Below are positions 1 through 8,361 of a stretch of 64,000 bases of DNA, in pieces. Source of the stretch: Desulforapulum autotrophicum (GTDB lineage Bacteria > Desulfobacterota > Desulfobacteria > Desulfobacterales > Desulfolunaceae); NCBI GenBank assembly GCA_020723285.1, contig DYJE01000006.1:124001-188000 (forward strand). Direction: 5' to 3'. A model generated the notes under the pieces. That model made no database searches, had not been told where the DNA came from, and saw only the letters and a list, made by a program, of their open reading frames with translations. The position numbers and the translations under genes are program-made. The stretch's first letter is position 1; every line of letters begins with the position of its first letter.

Positions 1-335
1 TCACCAATTATCATTACAAAAACATCGGTGTGCCTGCCAATCCCCTGGTCCCCCTTGGCGGTCCCGATCTGGGTCTTGGCGTCACCGTTTCCGATGAGGC
101 TCAGGATGGTAAATTCAAAGTGCCGACTTTAAGAAACATCTCCCAGTCAGCCCCCTACAGCCACAATGGGTCATTCTCAACGTTGAAAGCCATGGTGTCT
201 TTCGTCAGCGACAGACATGGATTTACACCCGAACTCAACAGAAATCTTGATCAAACCGTGGGTAATCTGTATTTGTCCGACAACGAGGTCAACGATCTCG
301 TATCATTTCTCCTGACTCTGACCGACGGCTACTGA
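1..335 (+). CDS. Di-heme cytochrome c peroxidase / MauG family protein, C-terminal end (partial)
   Basis: The open frame runs in from the left edge with no start, so only about the last 110 residues are present. They include the segment FKVPTLRNISQSAPYSHNG, which is the conserved C-terminal block of the bacterial di-heme peroxidase/MauG family, where the T-L-R-N and P-Y-x-H-x-G motifs surround the second heme. The family is periplasmic and reduces peroxide or oxidises protein side chains. The CXXCH heme motifs themselves would lie upstream of the window and cannot be checked. The family call is firm; the substrate is unknown. Confidence 0.85.
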   Translation, partial: TNYHYKNIGVPANPLVPLGGPDLGLGVTVSDEAQDGKFKVPTLRNISQSAPYSHNGSFSTLKAMVSFVSDRHGFTPELNRNLDQTVGNLYLSDNEVNDLVSFLLTLTDGY

Positions 336-496
336 TATCGCAGCACAAGCGAACAGAACCGGAAATCCGGTTCCGTTCGCAATCATCCTGATTACAACTT
401 GAAATAATAAATCCCTGTGAGCCATGCAGCGTTGTCACATGTGAGAATGCATAGAGTGGAGTCTGGGGAAGGAAGAACATTGAAACATCGATATGT

Positions 497-530
497 CATA
501 CCGGCCGGGAATGACATCCCGACCGGTATG
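497..530. terminator. Hairpin between convergent genes
   Basis: A 14-bp stem with one mismatch (497-510 pairing with 517-530, loop of 6) sits between the end of the peroxidase gene and the end of the small secreted protein gene on the other strand. Neither side has a clear T-run, so it is a probable but not typical bidirectional terminator. Confidence 0.45.
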
Positions 531-539
531 TCGTTAGAC

Positions 540-869
540 CTAAAGCTGGCAGGAATCATCTTTGAGACGGCTCTTCTTCCGGTCGCGTGTTCTTGTCTGG
601 TCTGCAGCCAGAAGATCCCCGTATGATCCGGGCAGAATGAATTTACAGGAACCGTCTTTTTTCTGATCCTTCAGCTGATCCCTGTCTCGGTCCTGGTCAT
701 CGGCCAAAAGAACGCTGTCTTTGTCAACCTGAATGATCCGGCAGGAACCGTCTTTTTTCTGGTCTTTCAAACGGTCCTGTTTCTTTGTCTGATCCGCTGC
801 CATGGCTGCACCAGACGCCATGATCGCCAGAGATACTGCAACAACGCCTGTTTTGATCCACTTGTTCAT
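540..869 (-). CDS. Small secreted protein with three internal KDGSC-type repeats
   Basis: This 109-residue protein starts with a clear Sec signal peptide (MNKWIKTGVVAVSLAIMASG, cleavage near AMA-AD). The mature part is made of three imperfect repeats of a highly charged unit, seen as QDRLKDQKKDGSC, RDQLKDQKKDGSC and a diverged third copy ending KDDSC, each with one cysteine. The repeat is also visible in the DNA, where two nearly identical segments lie about 100 bp apart near 640 and 742. No family was recognised. It is divergent from the ECF sigma gene and shares its upstream region, so co-regulation is possible but is only an inference. Confidence 0.75.
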   Translation of the reverse strand: MNKWIKTGVVAVSLAIMASGAAMAADQTKKQDRLKDQKKDGSCRIIQVDKDSVLLADDQDRDRDQLKDQKKDGSCKFILPGSYGDLLAADQTRTRDRKKSRLKDDSCQL

Positions 870-1083
870 TTTAATCTCCTTTTATCATGTTTTTTATGGA
901 ATCCTTGAATGGAAACCTGTTATCTTCCGGACCTGATGCCCGGCTTTGATACTTTCAACGGAACAGTATAAAAAACGTTACACGCAGGATCGATTTTTTT
1001 AACTGATTATTCAATTGAACATTTTATGTTATCAATCTGTAACGTTTTCCGGCCTGATCCGTTTTTACACCAAGGTGAAATGT

Positions 1084-1572
1084 GTGGATACTTTCAAAAC
1101 ATTTTATATCGAGAGCCGAGACGGACTTTTCAGTTATCTGATCCGGATGACAGGGGACTATCATCTTTCATCGGATATTCTCCAGGAAAGCTATGCGCGA
1201 CTGCTTTCAAACTACGGAGCCTTAGAAAAAAACAAAGGCCTTTTGTACCGGATCGCCCGGAACGCTCTCATCGACACGCGACGGAGGCTAAAACGTGAAA
1301 TTGACGGTGAACCTCCAGATATCACCGACGAAAATAATCCTGAATCGGATCTGATGATCAAGGAATCCTACCGGAAGGTGATCAAAGCCATGGGTGAACT
1401 CGATGAAACGGAGAGGGATATTCTTTCCCTCAGCGTGAGCGGTGATTTCTCTTACAAGGACATTGCCTCACTCATCGGGATCAGCGAAGTCAATGTCCGG
1501 GTCAAGATCCATCGGGCGAGATTGAAACTGAAGGACTTGCTCCTCAAGAGCGGGAAAGGAGACGTGCCGTGA
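1084..1572 (+). CDS. ECF-type RNA polymerase sigma factor
   Basis: The product is a two-domain sigma-70 family factor of 162 residues. Region 2 is visible at the N-terminus (SRDGLFSYLIRMTGDYHLSS, then YRIARNALIDTRRR), and region 4 at the C-terminus (FSYKDIASLIGISEVNVRVK, a helix-turn-helix that reads the -35 element). The open frame can be extended to a TTG at 1015, but GTG at 1084 has an AAGGTG ribosome site seven bases upstream and gives the usual ECF N-terminus, so it was chosen. It overlaps the next gene by four bases (GTGA), the standard coupling of an ECF factor to its anti-sigma factor. Confidence 0.9.
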   Translation: MDTFKTFYIESRDGLFSYLIRMTGDYHLSSDILQESYARLLSNYGALEKNKGLLYRIARNALIDTRRRLKREIDGEPPDITDENNPESDLMIKESYRKVIKAMGELDETERDILSLSVSGDFSYKDIASLIGISEVNVRVKIHRARLKLKDLLLKSGKGDVP

Positions 1573-2138
1573 AAGAACTGGCGAGCCTTTTTATTGACGA
1601 TGAACTGTCTTTGGATGAAAAATTGAATTTTGTGGATGCCATCCATGACAGCAATGTTTTTTATACAGAAACGAAACAGCTGATCGATCTGGAAATGGTT
1701 CTTTCATCCGATGTGACGGATCATGCCCCTCCGACATGGGTTCCGGCCCAACCCGTCATCCCGGGCCTGATAAACCGGATCATGTCTTTCATCAGACCCG
1801 TAGGCTACGCCCTTACCGGGACCTTCGCGGCTCTCATCTTCGTTTTTGTTTCCCAAAACAATCAAACCGTTACCGAAACCCGTTCGAACCGTTTTGTGAT
1901 ATACAAACCCGATGTATCCAAGGTCGAAATTACCGGAAGCTTTACCCTCTGGGAAAAAGTCCCGCTTCACGAGGCCGGTGACAGCGGATACTGGGAAGTG
2001 ACCCTTGAAATCCCAAGAGGCGTCCACCGGTTCACCTACATCCTTGACGACCACACACCTTTTGCAGACCCCACGGTCCCGTCAAGTGAAATGGATGATT
2101 TCGGGGGCAAGGATTCCATATTGACCACGGAGATCTGA
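1569..2138 (+). CDS. Membrane anti-sigma factor with periplasmic E-set (CBM48-like) domain
   Basis: This 189-residue protein is the probable antagonist of the preceding sigma factor. Residues 1 to about 65 are cytoplasmic and lack a zinc-binding HxxxCxxC motif. One membrane segment follows at about 75-95 (GYALTGTFAALIFVFVS). The periplasmic part resembles the immunoglobulin-like glycogen-binding fold of the AMPK/CBM48 type: a VEITGSF strand, a WEV strand, HRFTYILDD and a closing DDFGGKDS. It starts at GTG inside the sigma factor stop. Role by position and topology is well supported; carbohydrate or other ligand sensing by the periplasmic domain is an inference. Confidence 0.75.
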   Translation: MKELASLFIDDELSLDEKLNFVDAIHDSNVFYTETKQLIDLEMVLSSDVTDHAPPTWVPAQPVIPGLINRIMSFIRPVGYALTGTFAALIFVFVSQNNQTVTETRSNRFVIYKPDVSKVEITGSFTLWEKVPLHEAGDSGYWEVTLEIPRGVHRFTYILDDHTPFADPTVPSSEMDDFGGKDSILTTEI

Positions 2139-2139
2139 G

Positions 2140-2466
2140 ATGCTTATCAAACGTTGCCCGATCATTCTTGCGCTGTTTCTTCTATACGGATGTTCAACCC
2201 ACAGGTATAGCGTATCCGACAGTTTCGTGTCGTTCTTTCTGACGTACAGAAAGGCAAACAGCGTGGAATTTCTATACTCCATTGATGATTTCCGAAGCCA
2301 CCCCGCATCGGAAATAAAAGACGGGCTCTGGGAGGTCCGGGTTCCGTTTCATCACGAATTCTCTTATTTCTATAAGGTGGACGGAAAGGTGTTCGTCCCA
2401 GAATGTGAACTCCGGGAAGAAGATGATTTCGGCTTCGAAAACTGTCTTTTCCATGTCCATCGGTAA
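2140..2466 (+). CDS. Lipoprotein with E-set (CBM48-like) domain
   Basis: This 108-residue protein has a lipoprotein signal (ALFLLYGC, lipid-bearing Cys near residue 18) and begins one base after the anti-sigma stop. The mature part repeats the pattern of the anti-sigma periplasmic domain: VEFLYSIDDF, LWEVRVPF, FSYFYKVDG and EDDFGFENC. The shared pattern suggests the two proteins carry related folds and could interact or bind the same ligand at the envelope, but no binding residues can be assigned by eye. It is a target or a signalling partner of the ECF system by context. Confidence 0.7.
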   Translation: MLIKRCPIILALFLLYGCSTHRYSVSDSFVSFFLTYRKANSVEFLYSIDDFRSHPASEIKDGLWEVRVPFHHEFSYFYKVDGKVFVPECELREEDDFGFENCLFHVHR

Positions 2467-2523
2467 CGATCTTGTTTCGGAAACGTTGAAGTGATCAGAA
2501 GACTGCATTTCGGGGAGGGTATG

Positions 2524-3504
2524 ATGATCACGGAAAGGATGACCATGAAGTATGTCGTATATATCAGCCTGTTGATTCTGTTCAATATCCAGATTCTTCA
2601 CGCAGGGCCTTCGGGCCATAATGAAACAACCGACCCGAGGGCCGCTGAAGTGAAGTCCCTTGTCCGGTTCATGACCCAGTCCGGAGCCACGGCCGATGAA
2701 ACAGCCCGGATGGCACGGATGATGGACGAGCGGAAAATATCCGTCGAAACGGTTCAGTCTGTTCGAAGGACATTGATGAACGCCCAAAAGGGAGGCCTGC
2801 CCCTGGACCCGCTTATTCACAAGGCCTTCGAAGGCATGGCGAAAAACGTCACGGAAACGGCCCTTTCAGGGGCCCTTGAAAAAACCCGCCTGAGATACGC
2901 CTTTGGATTCCGGAAAACAAGGGAGTTGAATTTCCCTGTGCCGGACACGGAACGAATCGCGTCAACGGTGGCGGACTGCATGTCCGCATCGGTCAGTGAA
3001 AAGCACATGAACCAGATCATGGACCAAATCGTGGATCAGATCAAAACACGGACAAACGTTAACGAAAAAAACCGGGTCCGGTTAGCGGACCAAAGCCTTG
3101 ACGCGGGTCGAACCATGGCCCGAATGGGCGTCCCTTCGGAAAAGGTCCGTGATGTGGTGTGCCTCGCACTGAAAAGAGATTATTCCGCGGACGATTTCAA
3201 CGAACTCCAGCGGCAGTTCGTCCGGCGCGCCCGCATAGGATCCGCGTTGCAGCTTGCGGAGGATTATGCCGAAGCCATATCCCGGGGCGCACGGGCTTAC
3301 GACCTCAATGAAGTGGGGGCTAAAGGTTATGGCCGGGGTCGGAGCGGTTCCGAAGATTCGGGCTCGTCTTCAGGATCAACAGGATCAGGCGGATCGGGTT
3401 ATTCCGGAGGTTCGGGAACCGGCGGATACGGAAGCGGAACATCTGGATCAAACGGTTCGGGCTATGGCGGTGGACGTCGTGGAGGCCAGGGGGGTCGGAA
3501 CTGA
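2524..3504 (+). CDS. Secreted protein with glycine/serine-rich C-terminal tail
   Basis: A Sec signal peptide (KYVVYISLLILFNIQILHAG) leads a helical, charged domain of about 220 residues followed by a low-complexity tail of roughly 55 residues made almost only of Gly and Ser with a few Tyr, ending in GGGRRGGQGGRN. ATG 2524 has a GGAGG five bases upstream; ATG 2545 also has an AAAGG site and gives a shorter signal peptide. The open frame from GTG 2491 has no support. It follows the lipoprotein by 57 bases and is probably the last gene of the ECF operon. No family was recognised. Confidence 0.75.
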   Translation: MITERMTMKYVVYISLLILFNIQILHAGPSGHNETTDPRAAEVKSLVRFMTQSGATADETARMARMMDERKISVETVQSVRRTLMNAQKGGLPLDPLIHKAFEGMAKNVTETALSGALEKTRLRYAFGFRKTRELNFPVPDTERIASTVADCMSASVSEKHMNQIMDQIVDQIKTRTNVNEKNRVRLADQSLDAGRTMARMGVPSEKVRDVVCLALKRDYSADDFNELQRQFVRRARIGSALQLAEDYAEAISRGARAYDLNEVGAKGYGRGRSGSEDSGSSSGSTGSGGSGYSGGSGTGGYGSGTSGSNGSGYGGGRRGGQGGRN

Positions 3505-3534
3505 TACAGGAATGCGGAAAGTGTATTAAAAGAC

Positions 3535-3562
3535 GCGCTCCCGGCCTCATTCCCGGGAGCGC
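3535..3562. terminator. Bidirectional terminator hairpin
   Basis: A perfect 10-bp GC-rich stem (3535-3544 with 3553-3562, loop of 8) lies between two convergent genes. Read on the minus strand it is followed after two bases by TTTTAAT, a usable termination tract for the PilZ gene. Confidence 0.65.
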
Positions 3563-3604
3563 AGTCATCAGGAGAGCACCGGTCTTAGGGACCGGCGGAG
3601 GGGT

Positions 3605-3898
3605 TCAGTGATGGAAACGTACACCCACCCTGTAGCGCGGATGGAGTTTTTTGAAATAGGTCGAAGGTCGGCTCCAGGCCACCGTGGCTTTCTGAATGAC
3701 TCTTTCCCTGTCGTTTTTTGATCGGAGAAAAATCTCCGTACCGCGAAGATAGGGAAAACGGGAAACAAACCCCATACCGTCATGACTGGTGTCCCTCAAT
3801 TCGGCATCAAAGGCTTCGCCTTCGGGAATCCGAGAATAGCTGATATCCCCAAGAATACTGCTGCGGGTTTCCCCCCGCTGGTTCTTGTAAATTGACAT
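3605..3898 (-). CDS. PilZ domain protein
   Basis: The 97-residue protein is essentially one PilZ domain, a receptor for cyclic di-GMP. The second c-di-GMP motif is recognisable as D-T-S-H-D-G-M-G (family pattern D/NxSxxG) near residues 36-43, followed by the expected beta strands and the closing VGVRF. The upstream arginine motif is less clear (NQRGETRSS). The chosen ATG at 3898 has an AAGGAGG site directly upstream, so the longer open frame to 3937 is not used. The 297 bases upstream contain no gene and probably its promoter. c-di-GMP binding is inferred from the family. Confidence 0.8.
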   Translation of the reverse strand: MSIYKNQRGETRSSILGDISYSRIPEGEAFDAELRDTSHDGMGFVSRFPYLRGTEIFLRSKNDRERVIQKATVAWSRPSTYFKKLHPRYRVGVRFHH

Positions 3899-4195
3899 AA
3901 AAACCTCCTTCCATGAACAGTTAACAGGATGAAACATGTGTAAAAAGGTTCAATCATGCCGAATGCGTGTGGAGAAGGAGATGTCTGCCTGAAACCGAAA
4001 AACGTTCTTAAGGACGTTACGTCCGTTTGTCATTCCGGATTTGAGAAGGATCTTGAAGATGTATTTTTTTTATTTAACCCTGCAAATTTTATATCACAAA
4101 TCCCCTATCCCTTCAATCATTAATGGGGTCCGCTTTTCACGCCGTCCGAATCCCTCAAAAAACCCACTTAATCACAGACACATGGTATCGTGGAT

Positions 4196-6706
4196 TTATT
4201 TCTCTTTCGTTTTCACCCACTCCCGATGCGCCATAACCACCCGGATATCACCGTAAGACACCTCGTCGCCCAGGGACAGCTTCACGGCTTTCAGGGAGGT
4301 TTCGCCGGTTTCGATGATTTTTTCCGTGATGGCCGCTTTTTTTTCAGGGGAAAGAAGCTGGTCCACGGAAAGTTCGCCTTTGCCGACAAAGGTTGTGAGA
4401 TGTTCAAGGACCGTGTTTTCCGTGATGCCCCTCTCCGTTGCGATCCGGCTGACGGGCATACCGTTCTGGAACAATGAAAAACTGATCTGCCGGGTGTCGG
4501 AAGGTGCGGATTTCCCGTCTTTAGCAGCCACTTGAGCCAGTTTCGGATCAGGCAGATCCACTTTTTCGATGCCGTGTCTGGTCCTGTAGGCCGTCACCAG
4601 GGCCAGGATATCGTTGCCGTATTCAGCTAAGGTTTTTTCGCCCAAGCCCCGGATCTGTTTGAGGGCTGCCAGAGAGCCGGGCATCCTGACGGCGATCTGG
4701 ACCAGCACGCGCTGATGAAGCACCTGATAGGATTTGACGTTCTTTTCTTCGGCCTTTTGGGTCCGCCATATCTTGAGGTTCTGAAACAGTTCGGGGTTCC
4801 GGATGTCCGATTCGGCATATTCCACATCCGTGGATTTCAGAGTCTTGGGGGAGAGGGCCTCGGCGTCCATGTCGGCCCGGGAGATGGCCCTTAAGTACTT
4901 CGCCGGAGAAAAACCCTTTTCACACGACTGCACCGCGGCCCGTTTCACCGTGACCTCCCGCCTCAGATCGGTCAGGGCAAGCCGGATGCTTTTTTCAATG
5001 TCCCTGTTGTCCGTCTCAACGGCGATGTGGTGCAACAGATCATCGAAAACCGACGCGATTTTTTCCTGAAACCACAACGACGCCTTTTCCACCCTCTCCG
5101 TGATGTAACTGTCTTGTTCGGGAAGAATATGGCCTTTGAAAAGACCCCGGAGCTGGTTTTTGAATTTTTCCCCCACGCCGACAATGTCCGACGCGGCCCG
5201 TGCGGCCAGACCCTGCAAATCTCCGGCACCGGTGATGCGGATCACCCGGTCGTGGGTCCTGACTTGCCGCAGAAACCCGTTCAGGCGGTAATTCAGGGCC
5301 TGGAAATCGAAGCATTCCATCAGCAGGTTTTCCTGGTACTGCCGTTTGGCCGAAAAAAGGGCCTCCATTCCCGGCGGATTCTGCCACACCGTTTCCATGA
5401 ACCGGGCCACGGGTTCATCAGCTCCCAGTCCGCGCACCGGCACAGGGGAACGGAGAACCATACCCGACAGTGTCCGGCACCGGCTCAATGCCACATACAC
5501 CTGACCGTGTGCGAAAGCGGCCTGGCTGTCGATCACAGCCCGGTCAAATGTCAGACCCTGGCTCTTGTGAATAGTGACGGCCCAGGCCAGACGGAGGGGA
5601 AACTGGCGGAAAGTTCCAAGAACCTTTTCCTCGATGTTTCCTGTCTCCTCGTTCAGCGAATAGGTGATGTTTTCCCAGTCCACAGGTTCAAGCTCGATAT
5701 CGTCGATGTCTTCAGGACACCTGATCCGAATCAGATCCGCGGCGATGCCCATGACCCGGCCGATTTTCCCGTTAAAAAACCGCTTCTCCGGTGACGCGTC
5801 GTTCCGTAAGAACATCACCTGGGCTCCGGCCTTCAGGGAGAGGGTTTCAAAGGTGGGGTAACTGTGCTCCGGAAAGTCCCCTTCGATGACCGCCTTCAGG
5901 TAATGGGTCCGCCCTTCAATGCGATCCAGCCGTGTCCGGTTGATGTCGTCGGCCATCCGGTTGTGGGTGGTGAGGGTGATATACCCGTCCTGATCTTTGG
6001 GCGTAAAATTTTCCACAAACTGCCTGTTCAGGGCCTCCCTGTGGATGTTTTCAAGCCGGTTATCCCTGACCCGGTTCAAAAGGTCGATAAAATGCTCGTC
6101 GCTCTGGCGGTAAATCCGCTTGAGTTCCACCGTGAACATCGGTGTTTCCGACAGGGCGTGGCTGCTGAAAAAATACACCGAATCGTAGAAGGGCCTTAAA
6201 AGCTCCCAGTCTTCGGGCCTTGCCACCGGCGCGAGCTGGTACAGGTCCCCGATCACCAGAAGCTGAACGCCGCCAAAGGGTTTGTTGTTCCTCCTGTGGC
6301 GGCGAAGCACCGCGTCCACGGCATCCAGAACGTCGGCCCGGACCATGCTGATCTCGTCGATGACCAGAAGATCCAGGTTTTTCATGATCTGGATTTTCTT
6401 CCGGCTGAACCGGAAGGAACCTTCACTGCCCTCCCCTTGCCCACCGCTACCGGGAATATTCGGCCCGAAAGGAAGCTGGAAAAACGAATGCAGGGTCACG
6501 CCTCCGGCGTTGATGGCCGCAACCCCTGTGGGAGCCGTCACCACCAGACGTTTGGCCGTGGTTTTTTTCAGGTTTTTGAGAAAGGTGGTTTTTCCGGTTC
6601 CGGCCTTGCCTGTGAGGAAAACATGATGGCCGGTGTGCTCCACAAGTTCCATGACCATGGCCAGTTCGGGATTGTCCGTTGTTGCATGTTCAGACGTCGT
6701 GTTCAT
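4196..6706 (-). CDS. PIF1-like helicase with HRDC and C-terminal HTH (RecQ-type) domains
   Basis: This 836-residue protein has the superfamily 1B PIF1/RRM3-type core: Walker A GKAGTGKTT at residues 33-41, Walker B LLVIDEISM at about 113-121, and the late motif VTIHKSQGLTFDRAVID followed by YVALSRC. Beyond about residue 630 it carries an HRDC-like domain (HQRVLVQIAVRMPG, then IRGLGEKTLAEYG) and a C-terminal helix-turn-helix block of the kind found in RecQ (GMPVSRIATERGITENTVLEHL). It should unwind DNA with 5'-3' polarity by family. The accessory domains are a RecQ-like tail on a PIF1 core. It stands alone. Confidence 0.9.
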   Translation of the reverse strand: MNTTSEHATTDNPELAMVMELVEHTGHHVFLTGKAGTGKTTFLKNLKKTTAKRLVVTAPTGVAAINAGGVTLHSFFQLPFGPNIPGSGGQGEGSEGSFRFSRKKIQIMKNLDLLVIDEISMVRADVLDAVDAVLRRHRRNNKPFGGVQLLVIGDLYQLAPVARPEDWELLRPFYDSVYFFSSHALSETPMFTVELKRIYRQSDEHFIDLLNRVRDNRLENIHREALNRQFVENFTPKDQDGYITLTTHNRMADDINRTRLDRIEGRTHYLKAVIEGDFPEHSYPTFETLSLKAGAQVMFLRNDASPEKRFFNGKIGRVMGIAADLIRIRCPEDIDDIELEPVDWENITYSLNEETGNIEEKVLGTFRQFPLRLAWAVTIHKSQGLTFDRAVIDSQAAFAHGQVYVALSRCRTLSGMVLRSPVPVRGLGADEPVARFMETVWQNPPGMEALFSAKRQYQENLLMECFDFQALNYRLNGFLRQVRTHDRVIRITGAGDLQGLAARAASDIVGVGEKFKNQLRGLFKGHILPEQDSYITERVEKASLWFQEKIASVFDDLLHHIAVETDNRDIEKSIRLALTDLRREVTVKRAAVQSCEKGFSPAKYLRAISRADMDAEALSPKTLKSTDVEYAESDIRNPELFQNLKIWRTQKAEEKNVKSYQVLHQRVLVQIAVRMPGSLAALKQIRGLGEKTLAEYGNDILALVTAYRTRHGIEKVDLPDPKLAQVAAKDGKSAPSDTRQISFSLFQNGMPVSRIATERGITENTVLEHLTTFVGKGELSVDQLLSPEKKAAITEKIIETGETSLKAVKLSLGDEVSYGDIRVVMAHREWVKTKEK

Positions 6707-6898
6707 GTCGGTCCTCGTAAGCCGGGCCCGTGGTCGCCCCGCTCCTGTTTTCCTGGTATGTGATCGTGGTGAAAAACTGGACCACCGTACCTGTTTGACG
6801 CCCTCCTGTCAATGCAGCGGCTCCTGTCAGTGCGGCGTTGACTTGTGATGGACGAATGGGGTAATCTTTGACCCATTCTGATATTGAACGGAGAGATG

Positions 6899-7891
6899 AT
6901 GAACCTTACACCCTGCAAACCACCGGACATCTGCCAGATTCTGGACGCCATGCCCGACGCCGTGGCGGTGATCGATACGGATTTCAACGTCCGGCAGGTG
7001 AATGCCGCCTTCACGGTTCTTTCCGGGATTGAAAAACATGAGGCCACAGGGAAAAAATGTTACGACGTGTTTCCCGGCCATGTCTGCAACACGCCCGAAT
7101 GTCCGCTTACCCGGATCAAGAACGGGGAAGGTCCCGTCCGTTACGAAGGGGACAAGCACTACGCCAGACGACGCAGTTCTCCGGGCATCATCACCGCCAG
7201 CCCCTACTTCAATGAAGACGGGGTCCTGGGCGGCATCATCGAGGTGGTCAGCGACGCAGGCCCCCTTTACGAAAGCCGCGAACGTTTCAGGAAAGCCATG
7301 GGCGGCGTGATCCAGGCCATGAGCCTCACCATTGAAAAACGGGATACGTACACCGCCTGCCACCAGCGGAGGGTGACCAAACTCTGCCGGGCCATCGCCC
7401 GTGAATTCGGGTTTTCCTGGGAACAAACCCAGGGCCTCCGCATGGCCGCTGCCATCCACGACCTTGGAAAAATCCTCGTGCCCGCCGCCATCTTGAACAA
7501 ATCCGGCGATCTTTCCGAGCACGAACTGGCCATTATCAGGGCCCATCCCCAGGCCGCCTACGATATCCTCAAGGACATCGATTTCCCCTGGCCCTTGGCC
7601 CAGGCCATATACCAGCACCATGAACGGATGAACGGTTCGGGTTATCCACGCGGCCTTCAGGGAGATGCCATCCTTTTCGAAGCCCGGATCATCGCCGTGG
7701 CCGACGTGTTCGACGCCATCACATGCTTCAGGTCCTACCGGCCTGCCGTGGGATTCGACGCCGCCATGGAGGAATTGATGAAAAACCGTGGGGTTCTGTA
7801 CGATGCGGATGTGGTGGACGCCTGTGACCGTGTGATCCGTTCGGGCACTGTGAATTTCGGAATTCCTGAGAAAAACGGGAGGAAAGCGTAA
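6899..7891 (+). CDS. PAS and HD-GYP domain protein (probable c-di-GMP phosphodiesterase)
   Basis: An N-terminal PAS domain (about residues 10-125, with ILDAMPDAVAVIDTDFNVRQ) precedes an HD-GYP domain with HDLGK, the HPQAAYDIL helix and the signature QHHERMNGSGYPRGLQG, then ARIIAVADVFDAI. HD-GYP proteins hydrolyse c-di-GMP with a di- or tri-iron centre. The signature has Asn where Asp is most common (HHExxDG). There is no receiver or membrane segment, so it is a soluble sensor-phosphodiesterase. Two ATGs (6896, 6899) follow a CGGAG site; 6899 has the better spacing. The Nudix gene begins three bases after its stop. Confidence 0.87.
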   Translation: MNLTPCKPPDICQILDAMPDAVAVIDTDFNVRQVNAAFTVLSGIEKHEATGKKCYDVFPGHVCNTPECPLTRIKNGEGPVRYEGDKHYARRRSSPGIITASPYFNEDGVLGGIIEVVSDAGPLYESRERFRKAMGGVIQAMSLTIEKRDTYTACHQRRVTKLCRAIAREFGFSWEQTQGLRMAAAIHDLGKILVPAAILNKSGDLSEHELAIIRAHPQAAYDILKDIDFPWPLAQAIYQHHERMNGSGYPRGLQGDAILFEARIIAVADVFDAITCFRSYRPAVGFDAAMEELMKNRGVLYDADVVDACDRVIRSGTVNFGIPEKNGRKA

Positions 7892-7894
7892 GCC

Positions 7895-8344
7895 ATGGGC
7901 GTTCCCACCCCGAAACACATTCATGTCACCTGCGCCATCATCGAAAAAGACGGTCTCGTGCTGGCGGCCAAACGCGGACCTTCCATGAGCATGCCCGGCA
8001 CCTGGGAATTTCCGGGCGGAAAAATCATGGACGGGGAAACTCTCGAAGCCTGTATCAAACGGGAAATCATGGAAGAACTCGGCGTTGACGTCACCCTCAC
8101 CGCCGCCCTCAGCCCGAGCACCCACGCCTACCCCGGCCTGACCGTCACCTTGTACCCGTTCCGCTGCACGATGGATTCCAGCACGATTATCCTTCTGGAA
8201 CATGCGGAAATCAGGTGGATGCGTCCGTCCGATCTCCCGACCCTCAACTGGGCCGACGCCGATGTTCCTGTGGTCCGAAACTTTTTAAACCTGTTCAGTG
8301 AAAGACCCTGCCGATCTGGAAGCCCTTGGGGAATCTTGAAGTAA
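7895..8344 (+). CDS. Nudix hydrolase, MutT-type (8-oxo-dGTP diphosphatase-like)
   Basis: This 149-residue protein has a full Nudix box, GGKIMDGETLEACIKREIMEELG, read here as G-x5-E-x7-R-E-x-x-E-E-L-G at about residues 47-69, preceded by LAAKR and WEFPGGK typical of MutT. MutT proteins sanitise oxidised nucleotides. The N-terminus VTCAIIEKDGLVLAAKR is also family-typical. It is probably co-transcribed with the HD-GYP gene three bases upstream, though no functional link is evident. Substrate is not fixed by sequence: related enzymes act on other nucleotide diphosphates. Confidence 0.88.
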   Translation: MGVPTPKHIHVTCAIIEKDGLVLAAKRGPSMSMPGTWEFPGGKIMDGETLEACIKREIMEELGVDVTLTAALSPSTHAYPGLTVTLYPFRCTMDSSTIILLEHAEIRWMRPSDLPTLNWADADVPVVRNFLNLFSERPCRSGSPWGILK

Positions 8345-8361
8345 TCTTACTTATAACAATG

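Noticed and set aside
417-626. Possible small gene after the peroxidase
   Set aside because: It crosses the hairpin and overlaps the secreted repeat protein on the other strand, without a ribosome site.
6827-8203. Open frame of 458 codons on the minus strand
   Set aside because: It lies opposite the HD-GYP and Nudix genes, has shadow composition, and those genes have full catalytic motifs.
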